A stretch of DNA of 5,735 bases from an uncultured Aquificaceae bacterium (lineage in GTDB: Bacteria > Aquificota > Aquificia > Aquificales > Aquificaceae), in assembly GCA_938002625.1 (NCBI GenBank), contig CALLAD010000089.1, forward strand, positions 1 through 5,735, written 5' to 3'. A program made the position numbers and the translations under genes. Of this stretch, positions 1 through 5,153 are shown piece after piece. The notes under the pieces are model-generated. The model searched no databases, was not told the DNA's origin, and saw nothing but the letters and a program-made list of their open reading frames with translations. Each line of letters opens with the position of its first letter. Position 1 is the stretch's first letter.

Positions 1-28
1 TGGGACATGATAACTTTTATTAACGGCC

Positions 29-1705
29 ATGTTAATAGACAAACTCCTTAGACTTAGTGTAGGAACAAAGCTTTCCCTTTCCTTTGTCTTTATAGTGCTT
101 TTAACATCAATACCCATATCTACTCTAATGATCTTTCATCTGGAAAAAGTACTAAAGGAATACATAAGGGACACCATAAAAAAAGAGATAGCATCCAGAG
201 AGAATGATATAAGGAGTGCTTTTCTTAATGGTGATTATTGGATGATTTTTAAGCAAGTGGACGCTCTTTCAAAGCTTAAGGGTATAAAAGATGTGGCAAT
301 TGTAAACAATTTGGGATTTGTTATAGCTCATTCAGATCCTGTGAACTATCCAATAAATTCCTATCTGCCCAACTATGATAAACTTGAGAACCTACCCATA
401 GATAGTTATAACTATCCCATAGGTTACATAGTTTATCAGATAGATGATAAGGCGATAGAAGCCTCTATACTTCCTTTAAAGGTTATTTCAGCAACTCTTA
501 CCTTTATCTTTATCCTGTTTGGTATTTCCATGGGATTTTTCGTTTCCATGAGAATATCCTCACGGCTTAAGCGCGTACTTACGATGATAAGGGAATTTGA
601 AAAGGGCAAGCTTGAACGTGTTGAATTTTGGGAAAAGGACGAAATAAATACTTTTGCCGAGTATACCTATAAAAGCTTGCTTGGAATAAATACTATGATA
701 AACAACTCCCTTTCTGAAAGGGATTTTTATCAAAACTTGGTTAATAGCCTTCAAGATATTGTACTTATACTTGATGAAGATGGCAAAATCTATTATACCA
801 GTAAACAAGTAGAAAAGCTTGGTTTTTCCTATTACGATCTTTTGGGAAGGTCTGTGCTTGTTTTAATAAAGGATCCAAGGGATAGAAAAAGAATAAGAAG
901 AAAGCTCCTTTCCAAGGAAAGCTTTACTGAGGGAGTAAAAATTAGAACGCATGATGGCGATCTTTTTGCTGCGGTTAGCTTTACACCTTTTCAGGATGCT
1001 ATTGTAGTTTCCATAAAGGATATAACAGAAACCAGAAGAATGGAGGTCTTTTATATGTTAGGGGAGCTTAGCGCTGGAATAGCCCACGAGCTAAAGAATG
1101 CCCTATTGCCCATAAGGCTTTTAATGGATGTTTCCAATTGGGATGAGGAGGATATAAAGGTTATTAGAACTGCTATGAACAGGATAAACCGCATAGTTGA
1201 TGATGTGCTAAGTTTTGCAACCTCGGGAATTTATCGGGAGGATTTGGTCAACTCTAAGGAACTAATTAACTCTTGGCTAAGCCTATATGAACCCCTAATA
1301 AGGTCAAAGAGGATAAGGATTATTACACATGTAGATGATTTTGATTTTATGGTCAATAAGCATGCTTTCCATACTATATTTAATAACCTTCTAAAGAACG
1401 CTTTGGAGGCGGTGGAAGAGGAAAAGGGAGTGGTAAGTGTTCACTTGAAAAGTTCCAATGGGAAAGTTATACTAAAGGTGGAGGATAATGGTTCTGGCAT
1501 ACCTTCAAAGTATAGGGAAAAAATCTTTGAACCCTTCTTTTCCACAAAGGGCAGTATGGGCACTGGCCTTGGTCTACCGCTGGTATTAAAATACGTATAC
1601 GATATTGGTGGACATTTGGAGATGGAAACGGAAGAGGGTGAGGGTACAAGCTTTACTGTGGAGGTACCTATAGGTAATGGAAAAAAGATTGTTGCTAATA
1701 GATGA
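29..1705 (+). CDS. Membrane sensor histidine kinase (HAMP-PAS-HisKA-HATPase), NtrB/NtrY-like
   Basis: This is the sensor of a two-component system; it should autophosphorylate on a His and pass the phosphate to the regulator encoded next to it. Seen: a short cytoplasmic start, TM1 at about residues 14-36, a periplasmic domain of roughly 110 residues (about 40-148), TM2 at about 151-173, a HAMP linker to about 225, and a PAS domain at about 236-335. The H-box follows (IAHELKNALLPI, phospho-acceptor His353), then the N-box (NNLLKNA, 452-458), G1 box (DNGSGIP, 486-492), F-box (EPFFSTK, 501-507) and G2 box (GTGLGL, 511-516). The H-box lacks the common Pro after Asn (NAL, not NPL). The periplasmic part (DVAIVNNLGFVIAHSDP, near 92-108) looks like a Cache/PDC-type fold, which is inference. 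An in-frame stop at 11-13 and no intervening start fix the ATG at 29, but no ribosome site precedes it. The 558-residue protein looks complete. The ligand is unknown; the neighbouring genes suggest a sulfur compound or redox signal. Confidence 0.93.
   Translation: MLIDKLLRLSVGTKLSLSFVFIVLLTSIPISTLMIFHLEKVLKEYIRDTIKKEIASRENDIRSAFLNGDYWMIFKQVDALSKLKGIKDVAIVNNLGFVIAHSDPVNYPINSYLPNYDKLENLPIDSYNYPIGYIVYQIDDKAIEASILPLKVISATLTFIFILFGISMGFFVSMRISSRLKRVLTMIREFEKGKLERVEFWEKDEINTFAEYTYKSLLGINTMINNSLSERDFYQNLVNSLQDIVLILDEDGKIYYTSKQVEKLGFSYYDLLGRSVLVLIKDPRDRKRIRRKLLSKESFTEGVKIRTHDGDLFAAVSFTPFQDAIVVSIKDITETRRMEVFYMLGELSAGIAHELKNALLPIRLLMDVSNWDEEDIKVIRTAMNRINRIVDDVLSFATSGIYREDLVNSKELINSWLSLYEPLIRSKRIRIITHVDDFDFMVNKHAFHTIFNNLLKNALEAVEEEKGVVSVHLKSSNGKVILKVEDNGSGIPSKYREKIFEPFFSTKGSMGTGLGLPLVLKYVYDIGGHLEMETEEGEGTSFTVEVPIGNGKKIVANR
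1660..1665 (+). promoter_or_regulatory. Ribosome binding site for the response regulator, inside the kinase gene
   Basis: GGAGGT lies within the last codons of the kinase gene, 11 bases before the ATG at 1677. The spacing is a little long, but this is the only strong Shine-Dalgarno match nearby. It supports the ATG at 1677, which gives a receiver domain beginning with the usual few residues before the first beta strand. Confidence 0.6.
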
Positions 1706-3014
1706 TGATCCTACAGTTCTCTATTCAATAAAGAAGGTATTAACCCAAAGGGGCTTTACCGTCTATGCCTTAGAATCACCAGAAGGTATGGAGAAATATC
1801 TTGACCTTTCCCATGTTTTAATAATTGATATTAGGCTCGGGGGTCAATCGGGAGTGGATGTGGTTTCCCACTTAAGATCTAAAGGAATAAATATACCCGT
1901 AGTTTTTATAACCGCTTACACAGACTTTGACAATATTGTAAAGGCTTCAAGATTAGGGTCAGTAGAAATCCTTAGAAAACCCTTTGATGTAGAGGATATA
2001 GTTAGAACCATTGAAAGGGCTATAAACAAGGGCGGAGAATTCTTAACCACCTATAGGGAAGAGTATGAGTATGAGGTGGTGGGTGTATCCACGGCCATGT
2101 TTGAAGTTTTTAAGAAGGTTGGATTGGCAAGCACCAACGACCTTAATGTTCTTATAACGGGAGAAACGGGAGTAGGCAAAGACCTTATAGCTAAATTGAT
2201 ACATTTAAACTCCAACAGAAAGGATAAGCCCTTCGTCGTAATAAACTGCCCCTCCATACCTTGGGATCTTTTTGAAATAGAACTCTTCGGCTCTGTAAAG
2301 GGTGCTTACACGGGAGCAACGGTAGACAGAAAGGGAAAAGCAGAACTTGCGGAAGGCGGCACTTTATTTCTTAACGAAATAGGAGATCTTCCTTATAAAC
2401 TTCAGGCAAAGTTGCTCGGTTTTGTAGAAAGAAAAACCTTTTACCCTGTGGGCGGAGCAAAGGAAAAAAGGGTAGATGTAAGGCTTATATTTGCTACCAA
2501 CAAAAACCTAAAAGAGCTTATAAGCGAGGGTAAATTCAGGGAGGATCTTTATCATAGAATGAACCAGATAGAAATATACATACCACCCCTTAGGGAAAGA
2601 AAGGAAGACATACCCCCTCTTATAAACTTTTTTATAAACATGGCAAACAAAGACCTTGGCCTATGGGTAAATGGCATCTCCGAAAAGGCTCTTAAGACAG
2701 CCCTTGAATATTCGTGGCCTGGAAACGTCAGAGAATTAAAAAACGTGATATACAAAGCTGTTCTTGATACAAAGGTGGGAATAATAGAAACCTTACCTCT
2801 GGAAATAAAAGAGACAGAAAAACTCTCCCTTTCAGATATGCTTGATGCCTATATATCCTCCAAAAAAGAAGAAGAGCTCGCCACAGCCCTTGAGGAGCTT
2901 GAAAGGATTTTTATAAGAAAGTTGCTTGAGAGGTATGGAGGAAACAAAAGCAAAGTGGCGGAAATACTCGGTATATCCCGAAATACACTAAATGCTAAGT
3001 TAAGAGAAGTCTGA
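1677..3014 (+). CDS. NtrC-family sigma54-dependent response regulator (receiver-AAA+-Fis HTH)
   Basis: This is an enhancer-binding activator that uses ATP hydrolysis to open sigma54 promoters. The receiver covers about residues 1-118, with acidic pocket Asp10/Asp11, phospho-acceptor Asp51, Thr79 and Lys101. The AAA+ domain covers about 130-370: Walker A GETGVGKD (162-169), sigma54-contact loop GAYTGA (209-214, a Tyr variant of GAFTGA), Walker B region GGTLFLNEIGD with Asn233-Glu234, sensor I ATN (273-275), arginine fingers Arg306/Arg308 (LRERKEDI), and sensor II WPGNVREL (347-354). A charged linker leads to a Fis-type helix-turn-helix at 419-445 (NKSKVAEILGISRNTL). The length of 445 residues is typical of the family. 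The start overlaps the kinase gene by 29 bases, which suggests co-translation and a cognate pair. The odd feature is Asn233, where the family normally has the Mg/ATP-coordinating Asp. The likely target is the sigma54 promoter just downstream at 3123-3138. The family call is very secure; the target is inference. Confidence 0.95.
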   Translation: MEKRLLLIDDDPTVLYSIKKVLTQRGFTVYALESPEGMEKYLDLSHVLIIDIRLGGQSGVDVVSHLRSKGINIPVVFITAYTDFDNIVKASRLGSVEILRKPFDVEDIVRTIERAINKGGEFLTTYREEYEYEVVGVSTAMFEVFKKVGLASTNDLNVLITGETGVGKDLIAKLIHLNSNRKDKPFVVINCPSIPWDLFEIELFGSVKGAYTGATVDRKGKAELAEGGTLFLNEIGDLPYKLQAKLLGFVERKTFYPVGGAKEKRVDVRLIFATNKNLKELISEGKFREDLYHRMNQIEIYIPPLRERKEDIPPLINFFINMANKDLGLWVNGISEKALKTALEYSWPGNVRELKNVIYKAVLDTKVGIIETLPLEIKETEKLSLSDMLDAYISSKKEEELATALEELERIFIRKLLERYGGNKSKVAEILGISRNTLNAKLREV

Positions 3015-3023
3015 GAGAAAAAC

Positions 3024-3040
3024 TGCTCAAATTTTGAACA
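3024..3040 (+). promoter_or_regulatory. Candidate upstream activator site 1 (palindromic)
   Basis: TGCTCAAATTTTGAACA is a 17-bp near-perfect dyad: around the central T, the arms TG-C-TCAAA and TTTGA-A-CA pair at 7 of 8 positions. Dimeric Fis-type HTH domains bind such dyads. Its centre (3032) lies about 117 bp upstream of the predicted start of transcription, within the usual range for sigma54 enhancers. Binding by the adjacent regulator is inferred from position and symmetry. Confidence 0.6.
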
Positions 3041-3045
3041 CAAAC

Positions 3046-3062
3046 TGCTAAAAAATAGACCA
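3046..3062 (+). promoter_or_regulatory. Candidate upstream activator site 2
   Basis: TGCTAAAAAATAGACCA matches site 1 at 12 of 17 positions, keeping the outer TGCT and the GA-N-CA end, but its internal dyad is weaker. It is centred at 3054, exactly 22 bp downstream of site 1 and about 95 bp upstream of the predicted transcription start. A strong plus a weak site in helical phase is common for cooperative binding by NtrC-family activators. Confidence 0.5.
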
Positions 3063-3083
3063 CTAATAAAACCCCATATGCTT

Positions 3084-3096
3084 CAAGTCATTGATA
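3084..3096 (-). promoter_or_regulatory. Candidate IHF (or HU-like) DNA-bending site
   Basis: The minus strand reads TATCAATGACTTG, a full match to the Escherichia coli IHF consensus WATCAANNNNTTR. It sits between the two activator sites and the -24/-12 promoter, where IHF bends DNA at many sigma54 promoters. AT-rich DNA follows it. Whether this organism has IHF or only HU cannot be seen here, so the protein partner is inference. Confidence 0.45.
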
Positions 3097-3102
3097 ATCA
3101 AT
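3090..3102. repeat. 13-bp perfect palindrome overlapping the IHF-like site
   Basis: ATTGATAATCAAT is a perfect dyad around the A at 3096. It overlaps the IHF-like motif and creates a second, one-mismatch IHF-like match on the + strand (AATCAA at 3096-3101, then TAAT, then TTT). It could be an independent operator, or only a by-product of the bending site. The half-sites resemble FNR/CRP half-sites but are spaced by 1 base rather than 4. Confidence 0.4.
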
Positions 3103-3122
3103 AATTTTATTTTTACCCAAAT

Positions 3123-3138
3123 TGGCATCTTTTTTGCT
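3123..3138 (+). promoter_or_regulatory. Sigma54 (-24/-12) promoter of the reductase operon
   Basis: TGGCATCTTTTTTGCT matches the sigma54 consensus TGGCAC-N5-TTGCW. The GG at 3124-3125 and the GC at 3136-3137 are 12 bases apart, as required, and only the C and G that usually follow TGGCA differ. The predicted transcription start is about 3149, leaving a leader of roughly 25 bases with a strong ribosome site. The upstream tandem sites and IHF-like motif, and the sigma54 activator encoded next door, support the call. A TATAAT at 3140-3145 overlaps it but has no acceptable -35 partner. Confidence 0.8.
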
Positions 3139-3160
3139 TTATAATATGGTTAGAAACTCC

Positions 3161-3167
3161 AGGAGGT
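3161..3167 (+). promoter_or_regulatory. Ribosome binding site of the first reductase gene
   Basis: AGGAGGT lies 6 bases before the ATG at 3174, a near-ideal Shine-Dalgarno. It fixes this start and gives a protein beginning just ahead of a twin-arginine signal. Confidence 0.85.
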
Positions 3168-3173
3168 ATAACT

Positions 3174-4016
3174 ATGGGCAATACAGCACAGGAAAGTAAG
3201 ACATCAAGGAGAGGGTTTTTAAAAGCCCTCACGGTTGGTGCAGTAGCCACGTGTAGTGGTGCCGTGTTTGAAAGTGCCAGGGCGGAAAGGACCTATCCAG
3301 AGCAAAAGGGAAAGCATAGGTTTGTTTATGTGATTGATGTTAGAAAGTGCATAGGCTGTGATGCCTGCGTGGCGGCATGTAAGGCGGAAAGGAACACTCC
3401 CCTTGGTGTTTTCAATACGTGGGTAGAAAAGTGGGAAGTGGGTTACACAGATCCCAACACGGGAGAAACAAGGGTAAAGGTCCTTAATGTACCCAAGCTT
3501 TGCAATCATTGCGAAAACCCACCATGTGTAAAGGTTTGTCCCGTTCATGCCACATACAGGGATGAAAACGATGGCTTAGTGCTTCAAAGGTATGAAAGAT
3601 GCATAGGCTGTAGGCTTTGTGAACAAGCCTGCCCCTATGGTGTTAGGTACATAGACCCCATTATGGTAGTTATGAACAAATGCACTTGGTGTGATCACAG
3701 AGTCCGCAATGGTCTAAAGCCAGCCTGCGTGGAGGTATGCCCAACAAAAGCAAGAGAGTTTGGAGACTTGTCCGACCCCAACGACCCCATATGGGAGCTT
3801 TTAAACAACAACAGCATACAGGTTCTAAAGCCAGAGGAAGGAACAAAGCCAAGGGTGTTTTACATAGGCCTTGAGGCCATAGAAGGTATGTATGTGGGAA
3901 CGGGAAGCTCCACAAAGAATCAGCATTCCCCTGCCATCTGGACAGACCCAGCGGATGGCAAGGTATACACTTACAATGTAAGAATGCAAACTAACAAATT
4001 CAGGGAATTAAGATAA
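3174..4016 (+). CDS. ttrB: Tetrathionate reductase subunit B-like, Tat-exported 4x[4Fe-4S] electron-transfer protein
   Basis: This subunit should carry electrons from the membrane anchor to the molybdenum catalytic subunit on the outer face of the cytoplasmic membrane. Seen: a twin-arginine signal (SRRGFLK, residues 11-17), a hydrophobic stretch at about 18-32 and a likely cleavage after ARA (37). Sixteen Cys in four sets follow: C59-C62-C65-C69, C110-C113-C118-C122, C143-C146-C149-C153 and C170-C173-C185-C189. This is the DMSO reductase/PsrB/TtrB/HybA ferredoxin pattern, with four [4Fe-4S] clusters. The tail (FGDLSDPNDP near 196-205, GTKPRVFYI near 228-236) resembles TtrB and its close relatives. 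A Tat signal on the B subunit as well as on A is as I recall for TtrB, and unlike PsrB/PhsB, which depend on their partner for export. It is first in the B-C-A operon, behind the sigma54 promoter. The family is secure; tetrathionate rather than sulfur/polysulfide as substrate is inference. Confidence 0.85.
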   Translation: MGNTAQESKTSRRGFLKALTVGAVATCSGAVFESARAERTYPEQKGKHRFVYVIDVRKCIGCDACVAACKAERNTPLGVFNTWVEKWEVGYTDPNTGETRVKVLNVPKLCNHCENPPCVKVCPVHATYRDENDGLVLQRYERCIGCRLCEQACPYGVRYIDPIMVVMNKCTWCDHRVRNGLKPACVEVCPTKAREFGDLSDPNDPIWELLNNNSIQVLKPEEGTKPRVFYIGLEAIEGMYVGTGSSTKNQHSPAIWTDPADGKVYTYNVRMQTNKFRELR

Positions 4017-4022
4017 GGAGGT
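4014..4022 (+). promoter_or_regulatory. Ribosome binding site of the membrane subunit, overlapping the ttrB stop
   Basis: TAAGGAGGT begins with the stop codon of the upstream gene and ends 5 bases before the ATG at 4028. Ribosomes terminating on ttrB therefore sit on this site, which implies translational coupling and balanced subunit amounts. Confidence 0.8.
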
Positions 4023-4027
4023 AAGCC

Positions 4028-5152
4028 ATGATAGAAACCCATGGACCTACTTTGCCCAACCACATAGTAGAGTGGACAGTTTTGATAGTAACCTATCCCT
4101 TCTTTTCTGGTATAGTGGCTGGTTCAACGATAATAACAGCCCTTGTTTACCTATTTGGCTTTAAAAATTTGCAACATTTGGAAAGAGTTGGACACTTCTT
4201 AGCCTTATCTCTCCTACTTGTTGCTCCCTTGGCACCAATGTTTGACCTTACTATGCCCATAAGAGCCCTTTTTGTGCCCTTTTATCCCAACATAGCCTCA
4301 CCCATATTTCTTTTCTTTGTACTGTGGAATTTGTTATTAGTTATTATGCTATTGAAGAGCTACTTCCTTCTAAGAAGAGATTTTGTTGAAAGGGCAAAAG
4401 AGGGTGATTTATTTGGCAAAATAGCGGGTGTATTGACTTTTGGTGCAAAAGAAATAAATCCAGAGGAGGATGAGAAAAAGGTCAAACTTTTTGGAATTAT
4501 CAGCGTACCTCTTGCTATGCTCTTTACCTCCTATGTGGGCTTCCTTTTGAGTTCCATGCATTCTATACCCTTGTGGGGAACTCCAATGGTTATTCTTGTC
4601 TTCCTTGCTTCTGCAGTGGTTTCTGGTATAGGTGCTGCAATGCTTGTGTATATAGTCGGCCAATATATACTTGGTGAAAAGGTTGATGTGAATAATTTGA
4701 GAGTACCCACTATCATACTGGCAGCTTTTGCTGGTGTTGATTTACTCTTATTTTTACTGGAGCTTGTCCTTGAATGGTACTGGAACACAGCTGAATGGTC
4801 TCTTATAAGCATGGCAATGAAGGCAAACTTTTTCTTTTACTTAGTAAAAATTGTAGGTCTTCTTTTTGTGTTCATAGGCGGCCTTAGCTCCCTCAATAGA
4901 AGCTTAAGCGGTATAACCATCCTAAGCGTAGTTTCTCTTATAGCTGTTTATGCTGTTAGATGGACTTTGGTTATACCAGGACAGATGATAGATAAAGGAC
5001 ATAGGGGTATAGTTTATCCCCACATAAAGCTCATAGGAAGGGAGGGTGTAAGCGAGGTTATAGCCCTTTATTTCTTGGCCTTTTTCCTGTTTTTATTGTT
5101 TGTTTCCATAGCAGGATGGAAGAGTGCATCACATAAAGAGGAGGTAGTATAA
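4028..5152 (+). CDS. ttrC: NrfD/PsrC/TtrC-type membrane anchor, quinol-oxidising subunit
   Basis: This integral membrane subunit should oxidise quinol and pass electrons to the iron-sulfur subunit. It is a 374-residue, very hydrophobic protein. I count about nine membrane segments, near residues 14-45, 53-72, 89-115, 153-176, 184-214, 226-250, 267-288, 294-316 and 341-363. No signal peptide or haem-binding CXXCH motif is present. Motifs typical of the NrfD family include HSIPLWGTP followed by SAVVSGIGA (178-203) and the late YAVRWTLVIPGQ (308-319). A charged loop at about 116-152 (KEINPEEDEKK) separates segments 3 and 4. The gene lies 11 bases after ttrB and ends one base before the catalytic gene, so the three are clearly one transcript. 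NrfD-type anchors also serve sulfur, polysulfide and other reductases, so the TtrC name rests on gene order and partners. Confidence 0.82.
   Translation: MIETHGPTLPNHIVEWTVLIVTYPFFSGIVAGSTIITALVYLFGFKNLQHLERVGHFLALSLLLVAPLAPMFDLTMPIRALFVPFYPNIASPIFLFFVLWNLLLVIMLLKSYFLLRRDFVERAKEGDLFGKIAGVLTFGAKEINPEEDEKKVKLFGIISVPLAMLFTSYVGFLLSSMHSIPLWGTPMVILVFLASAVVSGIGAAMLVYIVGQYILGEKVDVNNLRVPTIILAAFAGVDLLLFLLELVLEWYWNTAEWSLISMAMKANFFFYLVKIVGLLFVFIGGLSSLNRSLSGITILSVVSLIAVYAVRWTLVIPGQMIDKGHRGIVYPHIKLIGREGVSEVIALYFLAFFLFLLFVSIAGWKSASHKEEVV
5138..5145 (+). promoter_or_regulatory. Ribosome binding site of the catalytic subunit, inside the end of ttrC
   Basis: GAGGAGGT lies in the last codons of ttrC, 8 bases before the ATG at 5154. 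With one base between stop and start, the catalytic gene is probably translated by coupling. Confidence 0.8.
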
Positions 5153-5153
5153 C

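Larger units (their letters stand above)
3021..3063 (+). repeat. Tandem imperfect direct repeat, 22-bp period
   Basis: Two 21-base units, at 3021-3041 and 3043-3063, both begin AACTGCT and end with GA-N-CAC. They match at 16 of 21 positions with no gap. The period is 22 bp, about two turns of B-DNA, so both copies would face the same side of the helix. It lies directly after the activator gene and upstream of its presumed promoter, as expected for a tandem enhancer. Confidence 0.7.

Noticed and set aside
3024..3040. Inverted repeat just after the regulator stop as a rho-independent terminator
   Set aside because: The arms are short and AT-rich with a one-base centre, so no stable hairpin can form, and no T-run follows. 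An operator fits better.
3091..3101. TTGAT...ATCAA as an FNR/CRP-family site
   Set aside because: The half-sites fit, but they are separated by 1 base rather than the 4 needed for an FNR dimer.
3140..3145. TATAAT as a sigma70 -10 box
   Set aside because: No TTGACA-like hexamer lies 16-18 bases upstream and no extended -10 TG is present. The sigma54 element a few bases upstream explains the region better, though weak sigma70 activity is not excluded.
3157..3165. CTCC-A-GGAG in the leader as a hairpin hiding the ribosome site
   Set aside because: A one-base loop cannot form, and shifted pairings give only two base pairs.
3252..3254. Cys27 in the TtrB-like signal as a lipoprotein acylation site
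   Set aside because: The residues before it (Val-Ala-Thr-Cys) do not fit the usual Gly/Ala/Ser at -1, and a normal ARA cleavage site follows at 35-37.
3219..3548. Long open frame on the minus strand opposite ttrB (also others at 560-808, 2051-2257, 3670-3915, 4531-4812)
   Set aside because: They lie wholly inside strongly conserved + strand genes, have no domain-like content, and are shadows of real coding frames.
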